Below, piece after piece: positions 9,369-18,810 of a DNA stretch of 64,000 bases. The notes below the pieces were generated by a model. The model was not told where the DNA came from. It was given only the letters and a program-made list of their open reading frames with translations, and searched no databases. This DNA comes from Paramicrobacterium humi. GTDB taxonomy: Bacteria; Actinomycetota; Actinomycetes; Actinomycetales; Microbacteriaceae. Positions within the stretch are counted from its first letter, which is position 1. Every line of letters starts with the position of its first letter. The stretch is from contig NZ_FNRY01000001.1 in assembly GCF_900105715.1 (NCBI RefSeq), forward strand, positions 930,001-994,000, written 5' to 3'. Made by a program: the position numbers and the translations under genes.

Positions 9369-9941
9369 TTACGACTGCGGTGGTTCGACGGGCTCGGCGC
9401 CGCGCTTCACCGTGACGCCGGTGAACTCGACGTCGGCGGCCTGTGTGAACCGGCGGCCGTTGATCTCGTCATGGCGCATGAACGTCGGCGGCTCGACGTG
9501 CACGCGCAACGTGTAATCCCCGTCCTCGGGCACCGTCCAGTTGCGCGCATAGTGATAGATCATCGGATGCCACACGAGCACTTGCTCGTGAGGGCCAAGC
9601 TCCTCGCCGCTCGGCGTGATGAGCGTGGCGCTGACCGACACCGCGGGGATGAAACGGCCATCGGACGCGTCGCACACGACGATCTCGAGGTGCAGGTTCT
9701 CCTCATGCGGGTTCTGCCACGTCAGCTCGCCGTTCGAGAAGTCGTACATGCCTTCCGCGTCCTCGACCGCGTAGCCGATCAGGTAGTCGCCGACCCGCTG
9801 CTTTCCGCCGTCCTTCGCGACCTCCTCGGTCATGTAGCGCAGCGCCTCGCCATACGCGTCGCCTTGGGCGACTGCGCGATCGAGCTGCGGCTGGGTCGCC
9901 TCTGAGGTGTTCGGATCCATCGGCGGTGTCTGATTGCTCAT
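9369..9941 (-). CDS. Tp34/P19-like iron-transport-associated domain protein
   Basis: A 190-residue protein whose second half resembles the Tp34/P19 periplasmic iron/copper-binding fold: beta-rich, with HLEIVVCDASDGRFIPAVSV and a His-rich segment around HPMIYHYARNW followed by GDYTLRVHVEPP. In P19 and Tp34 comparable His and Met residues bind divalent metal. No signal peptide or lipobox is visible here, so a cytoplasmic form is implied, which is odd for this family. The assignment is from remembered motif likeness and is moderate. Its ATG overlaps the upstream paralogue's stop as ATGA, so the three genes are probably one operon. Confidence 0.6.
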   Translation of the reverse strand: MSNQTPPMDPNTSEATQPQLDRAVAQGDAYGEALRYMTEEVAKDGGKQRVGDYLIGYAVEDAEGMYDFSNGELTWQNPHEENLHLEIVVCDASDGRFIPAVSVSATLITPSGEELGPHEQVLVWHPMIYHYARNWTVPEDGDYTLRVHVEPPTFMRHDEINGRRFTQAADVEFTGVTVKRGAEPVEPPQS

Positions 9942-10339
9942 GCGTCCTCACGCTCCGGGTTGTCGAGACGGAAGAACGTCGATTGGCTTCCGTCGCTCTT
10001 GGTCTCTTGATAGATGAAATTGAGACGGCGCTCGTCGAAGGTGCCGAACCACTCGTCCCACGACACTTCCCGCAAGGAACCGTCGTCGTGGACGAAGTCG
10101 ATCTCGAGCACGCCGAGACGATCTCCCTGCTCGGTCGCCTCGACCGTCGCCGGAGTTCCCCCGCGTGCTTCCGCCCACGCCACGATCACGTCGTGGCTCG
10201 CCGTGGCGAGGGTCGCGCCGTCATGATCGGGCTTCTCCTCGCGTGATGCGATCACTTGGGCCCGCTTGGCCGACTCCGACATGTCCGGCCCGGTGCGGAG
10301 CTCGTCGTCTCCGCCGTTCGTGTGCGTCCCGTCTGCCAT
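9938..10339 (-). CDS. Small conserved acidic protein, paralogue of 8932-9342
   Basis: A 133-residue acidic protein. The core aligns with its paralogue two genes downstream: HDVIVAWAEARGGTPATVE, GVLEIDF, WDEWFGTFDERRLNFIYQE, then NPEREDA at the very end. The first 45 residues differ and look disordered. The ATG at 10339 has GGAGGTG 6 bases upstream and is preferred over one 5 codons earlier. It heads the cassette and is coupled to the Tp34-like gene by ATGA. Function unknown. Confidence 0.78.
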   Translation of the reverse strand: MADGTHTNGGDDELRTGPDMSESAKRAQVIASREEKPDHDGATLATASHDVIVAWAEARGGTPATVEATEQGDRLGVLEIDFVHDDGSLREVSWDEWFGTFDERRLNFIYQETKSDGSQSTFFRLDNPEREDA

Positions 10340-10442
10340 AGGGCACCTCCGCATTCGATTGGGGATGCCGCCACGCTAGGCGCCGCCCCCGCGCCGCTTC
10401 AATGCCTTCCCATTCGCGCACGAGAGTGGCACAATCGCGGGC

Positions 10443-10835
10443 TCACGTGCGCTCCTCACCGTGATCGCCGGCGCTGTCGCCGTCGATACCCGGATGGTCG
10501 CTTGGGGACGTGTCAAGGTGAACCACTCCCTCGCCGAGCTCGTCTCGGCGCACAAGCTGCTCCTCGGCGACGACTTCGTCTGTCGAGCCATACGTCACCG
10601 TGGTTCGTGGCCGCCCGAGATACAGTTCGTTGTACACCTCGCCCGCTCCCATGACGGAGCCGGCCACGCTGCGCCGCCTCCTGCGCACGAGAGATCGGAT
10701 GATCGCAACCACCGCGAACACTCCCCACGCGACATAGGTGACGTACGTCGGCCATGACTGCCCCCATGCGATGCCGATCGCGAGAGGGATGCCGCACACG
10801 ACCAGCGCCACAAGGAGCAGACCGCTTCCGCGCAC
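10443..10835 (-). CDS. Small membrane protein, unknown function
   Basis: About 130 residues. Two hydrophobic segments lie near residues 4-24 and 30-48, followed by a strongly basic stretch (RSLVRRRRRS) and an acidic, probably cytoplasmic tail. The positive-inside pattern supports a two-helix membrane protein with its tail in the cytoplasm. The start is GTG at 10835. I do not recognise a family. It lies upstream of the three-gene cassette on the same strand, but the 103-base gap makes co-transcription uncertain. Confidence 0.55.
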   Translation of the reverse strand: MRGSGLLLVALVVCGIPLAIGIAWGQSWPTYVTYVAWGVFAVVAIIRSLVRRRRRSVAGSVMGAGEVYNELYLGRPRTTVTYGSTDEVVAEEQLVRRDELGEGVVHLDTSPSDHPGIDGDSAGDHGEERT

Positions 10836-10915
10836 GTCGCAGCACCCCGCCTCGAGTCAATCGGCCGGATCGGTTGTCGTCAAGCCGCTTTGATCGCTAG
10901 CCGCGCGCCATCGAT

Positions 10916-11110
10916 GTGACGTGGATTCTCATCGCCCTCGTGCTGGTTCTGCTTTTCTCTGCCATCAGCATCACTGCGGCCCTCCGGCGCATCGCGGTCG
11001 TCACCGAACAGAGCGCGCGCCATCTCGAATCGCTCGACGCGCAGCAGCGGGCCGACGCGCAGCACCAAACGGATGCGCAGGGCACCCCGAACGGCCCGAA
11101 CCGTCCATAG
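10916..11110 (+). CDS. Small single-pass membrane protein
   Basis: A 64-residue reading frame from GTG at 10916. One strong membrane helix covers residues 3-22, followed by a charged amphipathic stretch and a polar Gln/Asp/Pro-rich tail. The profile is convincing for a small anchored protein, but there is no clear ribosome site and no recognised family. Confidence 0.4.
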   Translation: MTWILIALVLVLLFSAISITAALRRIAVVTEQSARHLESLDAQQRADAQHQTDAQGTPNGPNRP

Positions 11111-11179
11111 TCGGCTCGACTCGACGTTCTCGTCTGTCCCGACGCGTGAACCCGTTTCGTCCAAGCGTCGAAGGTCAGG

Positions 11180-12616
11180 TCAGAATTGCGGATTCTCCGG
11201 GTATTCGTCGGCCCACTTCTCGTCGTCCGCGATGGTCGCGTCGACTGGCTCATCGGCGTCGGCACCGACGAGGTCAGCGATCTCGTGGTCATCTACCGGC
11301 CGGTCCCGATCGAGGGGCTCGAATCCGACCTTCGATTCCGTCCGGATTCGGTAGCTGCGTCCGAGAGGTGATGTCCAGATGACGTTGCCCATCGGGTCGC
11401 GTTCGACGGCCCATCTGGTCGCGTGCTTCAGAGTGTGATGCGCTCTGCACGTGGCCTGGCAGTTGTCGAGGTCGGTCTCACCTCCGAACTGCCAATCGAC
11501 CACGTGGTCGAGGTCGCACTGCCGGGCTGATCGGTTGCAGCCCGGGAACCGGCAGGTGACGTCCCGGATCTCGATCGCCTTCCGCAGGTCCGCGGGCACC
11601 TGGTAGCGGTCGCGGCCCACCGAGAGGACCGCGCCGGTCTCGGGGTTCGTCAGCAGGCGGGTGAAGCTTGGCGCCTGTGCGGCGAGCCGGCGGGCGGTCT
11701 CGGGGTCGATCGGCCCGTATCCCTCGAGATCCGCCGGTTCGTCACTCAGTCCCATGAGTGTGAACACCGGAACCGTCACGTGCACGGTCGGGCGAATCGC
11801 CCCCATACGGCCAGCCAGCGCGGGACCTGTCGCCGCGTCATCGTCGGCCGGGTCGGTGCCGCTGACGAAGCCCGTCATCGCGGCGTCGACGAACGAGTCG
11901 ACGGTCAGCTGGGCGACGGTGCGCTCGTCGCCCGCTTTCCGCAACGACTTCGCGGTGGCGTGGGACGCGTTGTAGAGGCTCTGCACGATTTCGATGCGGT
12001 CGTAGCAGGCGAGCCAGCCCATGCCGTCGTGGCCCTTCCACACTTCCAGGCGCCGCTCCTCGAGGGCGCTCGTGTGGCGCTCGGTGATCGACTCCGGCGC
12101 AAGGCCTTCCCGGATGCGGATCGCCTGCGCCTTCAGCTGGCTCGGTGTGCTCGTCTCCGCGTACTCCAACACCGCCTCCTCGAACACGGCGAGGTCGTCG
12201 CGATCCAGTCCGGTCGACTCCCGAACGATGCACTCCGCGTGCGGCAACGAGATCCGGCCGGCCTTCAGCGACCGGAGAGTGTCCGGAAAGTCGGCGACGA
12301 GCACCTCGGCCGTCTCGAGCATGGACCGGACTTTGCTTTCGGACACGTGCAGCGCGAGCGCGAGGTCGGCACCCAGCGATCGACGAACCATCTCGCGGGT
12401 CCTGCCGTCGGCAGCCCCGGAGCCCGTGACCAGTTGAGGGTCCGACAGTGCGAGTTCCAGAACGTTCACGAGCTGGCCGGTCATCTTCGCTTGAGCGCGA
12501 GCGATTCGCGCGTGCTGGGCGGCAATGTCGTCGACCAGGCCCGAGAGCCGGTCGGCCCAACGGCGAGGACCGCCGGGATCATCGGGTCTGCCCCGTAATT
12601 CGTCTTCGAATTTCAT
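11180..12616 (-). CDS. DUF222 domain HNH endonuclease
   Basis: A 478-residue protein of the DUF222-HNH group, which is repeated many times in actinobacterial genomes and has been likened to mobile or selfish nucleases (13E12 repeat family). The first 300 residues are the helical DUF222 region. The HNH nuclease fold is at about 360-410: CRFPGC zinc-knuckle pair, then CDLDHVVDW with the catalytic His, then LDNCQATCRAHHTLKH closing the metal site. The tail is acidic. ATG at 12616 is preferred over a TTG four codons upstream. It stands alone. The biological role of the family is not settled. Confidence 0.88.
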   Translation of the reverse strand: MKFEDELRGRPDDPGGPRRWADRLSGLVDDIAAQHARIARAQAKMTGQLVNVLELALSDPQLVTGSGAADGRTREMVRRSLGADLALALHVSESKVRSMLETAEVLVADFPDTLRSLKAGRISLPHAECIVRESTGLDRDDLAVFEEAVLEYAETSTPSQLKAQAIRIREGLAPESITERHTSALEERRLEVWKGHDGMGWLACYDRIEIVQSLYNASHATAKSLRKAGDERTVAQLTVDSFVDAAMTGFVSGTDPADDDAATGPALAGRMGAIRPTVHVTVPVFTLMGLSDEPADLEGYGPIDPETARRLAAQAPSFTRLLTNPETGAVLSVGRDRYQVPADLRKAIEIRDVTCRFPGCNRSARQCDLDHVVDWQFGGETDLDNCQATCRAHHTLKHATRWAVERDPMGNVIWTSPLGRSYRIRTESKVGFEPLDRDRPVDDHEIADLVGADADEPVDATIADDEKWADEYPENPQF

Positions 12617-12662
12617 GACGGTAGTCAATCACGAGCCACCGACATTCATTCGAATACGCGTA

Positions 12663-13106
12663 CTAGCCAGAGTTCCTCACTCGTGCTCGCTGCGCGCGCT
12701 CGGCGATGCTCAGGCCCAGCGAGGCGAGCACAACGATGAGAAGCCCCCAGACGCCGATGAGCACGAGGCCGTGCTTCAGGGAACCGATCTCGTGCAACAG
12801 CCACGTCAGTGCGGCGCAGCCCGTGACGAGCGCGGCCGCGGTCGCGATCCAGATCCGGCTGCGGGCGTCGCTCGAGTGCCTCAGCAGCACGAGCACGAGA
12901 GCGGCGGCAACCGAGGCGACGAGCCCGACGACGGCACCGATAACGGCCGAGATGAGCCCGAACACGACGGCGAGCTCCGGAGCCATCCCGTCGGGCGAGT
13001 TCGCCCCCTCGATGAGCGTGCCGACGGCTGTATAGCCACCACCCGCGACGGCTCCTCCGACGGTCGCGGCGAGCACCATCGTCACGATGTTCCCGAAGCG
13101 CCACAT
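12663..13106 (-). CDS. Four-helix membrane protein, unknown function
   Basis: About 147 residues from the ATG at 13106; a GTG-type start 16 codons upstream is possible. Four hydrophobic segments lie near residues 6-26, 46-75, 84-103 and 112-130, with a polar loop holding Asn-Ser-Pro-Asp after the first. The C-terminus is basic. No family recognised. It reads toward the DUF222 gene and follows ilvD on the same strand, with 72 bases between the ilvD stop and this start. Confidence 0.55.
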   Translation of the reverse strand: MWRFGNIVTMVLAATVGGAVAGGGYTAVGTLIEGANSPDGMAPELAVVFGLISAVIGAVVGLVASVAAALVLVLLRHSSDARSRIWIATAAALVTGCAALTWLLHEIGSLKHGLVLIGVWGLLIVVLASLGLSIAERAQRARVRNSG

Positions 13107-13178
13107 GCTTTCAGTGTGCACCAGCCGGGCGACGCCGTCGGACCATCGCGTCACACCTGTTGGGGTGACAGCGCGGTG

Positions 13179-15098
13179 TCAGGGCTGCAGCGCAGCGGCA
13201 TCCGCCCCCAACGCATCCTGTGCCTCGACCAGGCGCAGCGCCCGCTCGACCTTGTCGACGTCGCGCACGGCGCCCTTGTCGGCCGATAGCGCCATCGCGG
13301 CGTACGCGCGAAGCGCCGGCGAGACCACGCGCTCGCGTTCACGCGGCTTGAAGCCGCCGTTCGCGAGCAGGGCGCGGCGGCGCTCGTCGAGCACGGCCTC
13401 GTCGACGTCGAGGGTCATCGAGCGGCTCGGGATGTCGATCGAGACGATGTCGCCGTCCTCGACGAGGGCGATGAGCCCGCCGGATGCCGACTCGGGCGAG
13501 ATGTGGCCGATCGAGAGGCCGGAGGTGCCGCCCGAGAAGCGGCCGTCGGTGATGAGCGCGCACTTCTTGCCGAGCCCGCGGCCCTTGAGGAACGACGTCG
13601 GGTACAGCATCTCCTGCATGCCCGGGCCGCCCTTCGGGCCCTCGTAGCGGATGACGACCACATCGCCCTCGCCGACCTCCTTCGAGAGGATCTTCTGCAC
13701 GGCCTCGTCCTGCGACTCGCACACGACGGCCGGGCCCGAGAACGTCCAGATCGACTCGTCGACGCCGGCGGTCTTCACGACGGCGCCGTCGACGGCGAGG
13801 TTGCCGCGCAGCACCGCGAGCCCGCCGTCCTTCGAGTAGGCGTGGGCGACGTCGCGGATGCAGCCCTCGGCGGCATCCGTGTCAAGCGTCGCCCAGCGCT
13901 CCGACTGGCTGAAGGCCGTCGACGAGCGCTTGCCGCCCGGTGCGGCGTACCAGAGGTCCATGGCGTCGTCGGATGCCGCTCCGCCGCGCACGTCCCACGC
14001 GTCGAGCCACTCGACGAGCGAGGGCGAGTGCACGCTGTGCACGTCCTCGTTGAGCAGACCGCCGCGACGCAGCTCGCCGAGGATCGCGGGGATGCCGCCG
14101 GCGCGGTGCACGTCCTCCATGTAGTAGGTGCGGTCCTTCGCCACGTTCGGCGCGACCTTCGCGAGGCACGGCACGCGGCGCGATACCGCGTCGATCTCGT
14201 CGAGACCGAAGTCGACGCCGGCCTCGTGCGCGGCGGCGAGCAGGTGCAGGATCGTGTTCGTCGAGCCGCCCATGGCGATGTCGAGCGCCATGGCGTTGCC
14301 GAACGCCTCGGGGGTCGCGATCGAGCGCGGCAGCACCGACGCGTCGTCCTCGTCGTAGTAGCGCTTCGCGATGTCGACGACCGTGGCGCCAGCGTTCTCG
14401 TACAGCACCTTGCGCGCCGTGTGGGTCGCGAGCACCGAGCCGTTGCCCGGCAGCGAGAGCCCCATCGCCTCGGTGAGGCAGTTCATCGAGTTCGCCGTGA
14501 ACATGCCCGAGCACGAACCGCACGTGGGGCACGCGCTCTCCTCGATGCGGAGCATATCGGCGTCCGAGATGCTCTCGTTCACGGCATCCGATATCGCGTC
14601 GACGAGATCGAGCGAGCGCACCGTGCCGTCGACGAGTGTCGCCCGGCCGGACTCCATCGGGCCGCCGGAGACGAACACCGTCGGGATGTTCAGGCGCAGC
14701 GCCGCCATGAGCATGCCCGGCGTGATCTTGTCGCAGTTCGAGATGCACACGAGCGCGTCGGCGCAGTGCGCGTTGACCATGTACTCGACCGAGTCGGCGA
14801 TGAGGTCGCGGCTCGGCAGGGAGTAGAGCATGCCCGAGTGGCCCATGGCGATGCCGTCGTCCACCGCGATCGAGTTGAACTCGCGGGGAATGCCGCCCGC
14901 CTGCTTCACGGCCTCGGAGACGATGCGGCCGACCGGCTGCAGGTGCGTGTGGCCGGGGACGAACTCGGTGAAGCTGTTCGCGATCGCGATGATCGGCTTG
15001 CCGAAGTCGCTTCCCGCGACGCCGGCCGCGCGCAGCAGTGCGCGGGCTCCGGCCATGTTCCGTCCGTGGGTGACTGTTCGAGAGCGCAATTGGGGCAT
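13179..15098 (-). CDS. ilvD: Dihydroxy-acid dehydratase
   Basis: Dehydrates 2,3-dihydroxy acids to 2-keto acids in valine, leucine and isoleucine synthesis; an Fe-S enzyme of the cytoplasm. The 639-residue protein (E. coli form 616) keeps the cluster ligands in the segments [11 protein letters not shown] and [19 protein letters not shown], plus GGPMESGR and the C-terminal [18 protein letters not shown]. The ATG at 15098 gives the typical N-terminus [20 protein letters not shown]. It is transcribed divergently from an XRE-type regulator, and a perfect palindrome sits between the two, so control by that regulator is possible. No other ilv gene is nearby. Confidence 0.96.
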   Translation of the reverse strand: MPQLRSRTVTHGRNMAGARALLRAAGVAGSDFGKPIIAIANSFTEFVPGHTHLQPVGRIVSEAVKQAGGIPREFNSIAVDDGIAMGHSGMLYSLPSRDLIADSVEYMVNAHCADALVCISNCDKITPGMLMAALRLNIPTVFVSGGPMESGRATLVDGTVRSLDLVDAISDAVNESISDADMLRIEESACPTCGSCSGMFTANSMNCLTEAMGLSLPGNGSVLATHTARKVLYENAGATVVDIAKRYYDEDDASVLPRSIATPEAFGNAMALDIAMGGSTNTILHLLAAAHEAGVDFGLDEIDAVSRRVPCLAKVAPNVAKDRTYYMEDVHRAGGIPAILGELRRGGLLNEDVHSVHSPSLVEWLDAWDVRGGAASDDAMDLWYAAPGGKRSSTAFSQSERWATLDTDAAEGCIRDVAHAYSKDGGLAVLRGNLAVDGAVVKTAGVDESIWTFSGPAVVCESQDEAVQKILSKEVGEGDVVVIRYEGPKGGPGMQEMLYPTSFLKGRGLGKKCALITDGRFSGGTSGLSIGHISPESASGGLIALVEDGDIVSIDIPSRSMTLDVDEAVLDERRRALLANGGFKPRERERVVSPALRAYAAMALSADKGAVRDVDKVERALRLVEAQDALGADAAALQP

Positions 15099-15145
15099 GC
15101 AAGCAGTTTGAGGCAGTCGAGCGGATGCCGGAAGGCAGTGTTTCT

Positions 15146-15166
15146 ACTAGTAGTGGCACTACTAGT
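15146..15166. promoter_or_regulatory. Perfect palindrome between ilvD and XRE regulator
   Basis: ACTAGTAGTG and its exact reverse complement flank a single central base (21 bases in all). It ends 8 bases before the ATG of the regulator at 15175 and 47 bases upstream of the ilvD start. This placement is that of an autoregulatory operator. Which of the two divergent genes it controls is inferred. Confidence 0.65.
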
Positions 15167-15174
15167 GTTGAGTC

Positions 15175-15999
15175 ATGGCGGATTCGCGGCGCACGGAACT
15201 CGGGGGCTTTCTGCGCGACCGGCGCACCCAGCTCTCGCGCACCGAGGTGGGCCTGCCGCCGCGCAGCCGAGGCGGGGACACCGGGCTTCGTCGCGAGGAG
15301 GTCTCGTACCTCTCGGGCGTGAGCGTCACGTGGTACACGTGGCTCGAGCAGGGCCGCGACATCAATCCGTCCCGCCAGGTGCTCGAGTCGATCGCGCGCA
15401 CCCTGCGCCTCGATGCCTCAGAGCACGCGTACGTCCTCTCCCTTCTCGGCTACTCGGCGCCGCCCGCGGCGAGCGCACCGCCGAGCCATGAGGCGCCTGC
15501 CCACCTGAAGCGCCTGCTCGACGCGTGGGATGTGCCCGCCTTCGCGCTCGCCCCCGATTGGGGCGTGCTCGCGTGGAATGAGGCCTACGAGCGCCTCTAC
15601 CCGGGCATCGGTTCCGTGGCGCCCGAGAACCGCAACCTGCTGTGGATGGTGTTCACCGACGGATACGTCCGCCGGCTGCTCCCCGACTGGGAGCTCACGA
15701 GCCGCCGCTTCCTCAGCGAGTTCCGCGCCGAGACCGGGCCCCGCCTCGGCGATCCGGCGCACGGCGTGCTCGTCGAGCGCCTGCGCGAGGCGAGTCCCGA
15801 GTTCCGCGCGGGCTGGGACAGCCGCGACATCCAGCGCTTCGCCTCGCGCGAGCGACTGTTCGATCACCCCGACGTCGGCTTGCTGCATCTCGAGCACCAC
15901 CAGCTCGCTCTCTCCGACCACCCCGAGATCCACGTCGTCGTCTACACCCCGATGCCGGGGACGGATGCCGCCGAGCGCCTCGCCCGACTGCGCGAATAG
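15175..15999 (+). CDS. XRE-family regulator with MmyB-like ligand domain
   Basis: A 274-residue transcription factor. The N-terminal helix-turn-helix (residues about 5-80) has the family signature GLRREEVSYLSGVSVTWYTWLEQGRD followed by LARTLRLD-like text. The C-terminal part (about 105-270) is the MmyB-like, PAS-related ligand domain with AWNEAYERLYPG and LLWMVFTD. These regulators commonly repress neighbouring oxidoreductase or transport genes and respond to small lipophilic ligands; the ligand here is unknown. The ATG follows a perfect palindrome by 8 bases, so the mRNA leader must be very short or absent. Confidence 0.88.
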   Translation: MADSRRTELGGFLRDRRTQLSRTEVGLPPRSRGGDTGLRREEVSYLSGVSVTWYTWLEQGRDINPSRQVLESIARTLRLDASEHAYVLSLLGYSAPPAASAPPSHEAPAHLKRLLDAWDVPAFALAPDWGVLAWNEAYERLYPGIGSVAPENRNLLWMVFTDGYVRRLLPDWELTSRRFLSEFRAETGPRLGDPAHGVLVERLREASPEFRAGWDSRDIQRFASRERLFDHPDVGLLHLEHHQLALSDHPEIHVVVYTPMPGTDAAERLARLRE

Positions 16000-16073
16000 C
16001 GTGCGGGCGTGTACTGCGCCGGCTCCGCGGCGTACCCTTCCTTGTGACGCGGCTGCACCGTCAAGGAGGACTC

Positions 16074-16682
16074 ATGGCCGAACCGGAGATGCGAGTCGTT
16101 CCCGCGAACGAGGCGACCGCCGATCAGCTTGATGTGATTTTCGGCACGCGCGGCGAGCCGGCGCGCTGCCGTTGCCAGTGGTTCAAGTCACAGCAGAAGG
16201 AGTTCCGGGCCACTCCCATCGAGGAGCGAACCGAGGCGCACTATGCACAGACGGAGTGCGGGAATCCCGAGGCGTCGTCGACGAGCCGGCTTGTCGCGTT
16301 CCTCGACGATGAGCCCGTCGGCTGGTGCGCCGTCGAGCCACGCACCGCGTACCCGCGGCTGCTCAGTTCACGTTCGACCATTCCTTGGGCGGGCCGGAAC
16401 GAGGACCGAGCGGACGGCGACGTGTGGTCGGTGACCTGCTTCGTGACACGGACGGGCTTTCGTCGACGCGGTGTGAGCCGCGCTCTTGCTCGCGCTTCCG
16501 TCGGCTTCGCTCAAGATCGGGGAGCGAGGGCGCTCGAGGGCTACCCGATGATCACGACCCCGGACACGAAGGTGACATGGGGTGAGCTCTTCGTGGGAAG
16601 CCGGGGGATTTTCGCGGATGCCGGGTTCACAGAGGTGAGCCGGCCGACGAAGCGCCGCGTCGTCATGCGAATCGACTTCTGA
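16074..16682 (+). CDS. GNAT family N-acetyltransferase
   Basis: A 202-residue protein. The acetyl-CoA binding region reads VWSVTCFVTRTGFRRRGVSRALARA, with the R-R-x-G-V motif A. An N-terminal cysteine-containing segment GEPARCRCQWF recalls a subgroup of GNAT proteins annotated only as acetyltransferases. AAGGAGGA lies 6 bases before the ATG. The acceptor substrate is unknown. It is followed 14 bases later by a VOC gene, probably co-transcribed. Confidence 0.82.
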   Translation: MAEPEMRVVPANEATADQLDVIFGTRGEPARCRCQWFKSQQKEFRATPIEERTEAHYAQTECGNPEASSTSRLVAFLDDEPVGWCAVEPRTAYPRLLSSRSTIPWAGRNEDRADGDVWSVTCFVTRTGFRRRGVSRALARASVGFAQDRGARALEGYPMITTPDTKVTWGELFVGSRGIFADAGFTEVSRPTKRRVVMRIDF

Positions 16683-16696
16683 AAGGCGGCCGAGTC

Positions 16697-17524
16697 ATGA
16701 GTGTGCGCAGCCTCAATCATGTGGGGATCGTGGTCGACGACCTCGATGCCGCGATCTCGTTCTTCGCTGCTCTCGGGGTGAACGTGCAGGGGCGATCATC
16801 CGTCGACGGCGAGTGGGTCGACAGGGTCATCGGCCTCGACGGAGTGCGCAGCGAGATCGTCTCCCTCAGGGTGCCGGGCAGCGACGTGTGGCTCGAGCTG
16901 TCGAAGTTCCACTCCCCCGGCATCGACGGCGCCCCGAACCAGCCGCCTGCGAACCGGCGCGGCCTGCGGCACCTCGCATTCGTCGTCGACGAGGTCGATG
17001 CCACGCTCGCGCATCTTCGAGAAATGGGCTACGACATGGTCGGGGAGGTGCAGGACTACGAGGACATCTACCGCCTCTGCTATGTTCGCGGTCCCGAGGG
17101 AATCATCGTCGAACTCGCCGAGGAGCTTGGCGCGGAGGAACGAGCGACGCCACCATCGGCAGAGGAAGCGGTGCACGCAAGAGTCATCACCCCGAATCTT
17201 CCCGTCGACGACATCGAGACGGCCAAGGAGTTCTACGTCGAGTTCCTCGGCCTGAGCGACGAGGAGTTCAACCTCGGCTGGGTGGCGCGCTTCACCTCAC
17301 CAGACACCGGCGCGCACGTGCAGCTCGTCACGCGCGATGCCACGGCACCGGAAGACTCGCAGCTGTCGGTTCACGTCGACGATGTCGACGCCGCGTATGC
17401 CGAGGCCCAGCGTCGTGGCTACGAGATCGTCCATCCCCTCACGGAGGAGGAGTGGGGCGTGCGTCGTTTCTTCGTGCGCGCGCCGAATGGCAGCATCCTG
17501 AACATCGTCGCCCACCGGGACTGA
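16697..17524 (+). CDS. Two-domain VOC family protein
   Basis: A 275-residue protein with two glyoxalase/bleomycin-resistance (VOC) modules. The first (about 4-140) begins LNHVGIVVDDLDAAISFF and ends with GIIVELAEE; its His near residue 7 and terminal Glu fit metal ligands. The second (about 155-272) begins VITPNLPVDDIETAKEFYVEFLGL and ends GSILNIVAH; its first metal-ligand position is not His. The reaction cannot be told from sequence; related proteins include lyases, dioxygenases and binding proteins. It starts 14 bases after the GNAT gene. Confidence 0.85.
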   Translation: MSVRSLNHVGIVVDDLDAAISFFAALGVNVQGRSSVDGEWVDRVIGLDGVRSEIVSLRVPGSDVWLELSKFHSPGIDGAPNQPPANRRGLRHLAFVVDEVDATLAHLREMGYDMVGEVQDYEDIYRLCYVRGPEGIIVELAEELGAEERATPPSAEEAVHARVITPNLPVDDIETAKEFYVEFLGLSDEEFNLGWVARFTSPDTGAHVQLVTRDATAPEDSQLSVHVDDVDAAYAEAQRRGYEIVHPLTEEEWGVRRFFVRAPNGSILNIVAHRD

Positions 17525-17579
17525 CCGCGAACTTCGCGTGCCCGCTCTACCTCACGCCGTGCGCTCCGGCGTGGGATGA

Positions 17580-18527
17580 CTAGCCTGACGTCTCATGGCG
17601 AACGACATCTGCGCACCAATGTGCTTCGTCGCCGAGCAGCTCGATGGCCGTGCCGATCGGGCGGTAGCCGAGGTCGAGCGATGCGGAGGTGTCGAGCACG
17701 ATCGGATGCGCAGCGTGCCACGGATGCTCCCCGCCATCAGCGCCGGCCGGCAGGAGGTCAAGCCTTCCGCTCCATCCCAGGTGTTCGCCGACAGCGGCGA
17801 CGATCTGCGCCGCGGTCGGACCGTCGGGATCGGCGCTGTTCAGAATGCGCCGCCCCGGCCGGAGCGCGACAGTCTCGATGAGGGCAGCGGTGTTGACGGC
17901 GGCAGTGAGATGGTCCACGGATTCTCCGCGGTCGGCGAGAGCGATCACGGGCTCGCCACGCAGCATCCGTGTGACGAACGACCGCGTGCGCGGGTTCCGC
18001 GCCCATCGGCCGTGCACCTTCGACGGTCGGATGACGGTGACGGGAAGCCCGCTGTCGAGCGCTGTGTTCTCGGCGGCGACTTTCGAGGGCGCATAGCCCT
18101 CGCGGGTGAACGGCGAGACCTCGTCGCCAGCGGGCGGCAGGGTGCGGTTGTCTTCGCGAATCGGAAGCTCGAAGCGCGGCCGCTCGTCGCCGTTGATGTG
18201 TCTGCCGACGGAATCGACGTAGACGGCGCGGCTCGAGATCAGCACCGTTGACGCCGCGGACGACATGACAGGGAGAAGCGCGCGAACATCGCGCGCTGAG
18301 TAGGCAACGGCGTCGACGAGAAGCTCCGCACCCTCGCCCATCAGGGTGGCGATCTCTCCCGTATCCGCCCGGTCTATGGCGTGAAAGGCAACACCCGCGT
18401 CGCGGAGCTCGCCGGGCATTGCATTCGCGTGACGCCCCGTGACGTCGACGTCCCAGCCCCGCGAAGCGAGGCGCAACGCGGTGGCGCCACCGATCGCACC
18501 GGTTCCGCCCAAGATGATCGCACGCAT
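17580..18527 (-). CDS. NAD-dependent epimerase/dehydratase family protein
   Basis: A 315-residue short-chain dehydrogenase-like protein with an N-terminal Rossmann motif (MRAIILGGTGAIGGATA), a conserved STVLISSRAVYVD strand, and GYAPSKVAAE in the place of the usual Y-x3-K pair. It resembles reductases of the extended SDR group. The ATG at 18527 follows GGAGG by 6 bases. Substrate unknown. It converges on nothing obvious and is separated from ectC by a terminator region. Confidence 0.82.
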   Translation of the reverse strand: MRAIILGGTGAIGGATALRLASRGWDVDVTGRHANAMPGELRDAGVAFHAIDRADTGEIATLMGEGAELLVDAVAYSARDVRALLPVMSSAASTVLISSRAVYVDSVGRHINGDERPRFELPIREDNRTLPPAGDEVSPFTREGYAPSKVAAENTALDSGLPVTVIRPSKVHGRWARNPRTRSFVTRMLRGEPVIALADRGESVDHLTAAVNTAALIETVALRPGRRILNSADPDGPTAAQIVAAVGEHLGWSGRLDLLPAGADGGEHPWHAAHPIVLDTSASLDLGYRPIGTAIELLGDEAHWCADVVRHETSG

Positions 18528-18758
18528 GAAATCCTCCGCGGCCACGTTAGTGGACGATTGTCGCGCGCCAATATCTCGGGTCGAGCACGTTTCCGTTTAC
18601 AGAAGATCAGCAATACTCGCAGGCGACGAGAGGTAGGAGCCCTCAAACCACGTGCTTAAATCTGCAGAACGGGCCGCCACGCCGCACAAGTCCGTTCTCA
18701 ATCGGCGTGTCGTCCACATTTGCAGAAATTAGCCGCGCGATCTCTGCGGCTTAAACGA

Positions 18759-18805
18759 CGGATGCCGCCGACGGGGCCCGTGCGGGGCGCCGTCGGCGGC
18801 ATCCG
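18759..18805 (-). terminator. Hairpin terminator after ectC
   Basis: A 16-base-pair perfect GC-rich stem (CGGATGCCGCCGACGG paired with its complement) around a 15-base loop, starting 5 bases after the ectC stop in the minus direction. No long T-run follows, as is common in actinobacteria. Function as a terminator is inferred from place and stability. Confidence 0.7.
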
Positions 18806-18810
18806 ATCTC

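Noticed and set aside
13503-15491. Open frame of 662 codons on the plus strand
   Set aside because: Antisense to ilvD and then out of frame with the regulator; no conserved text.
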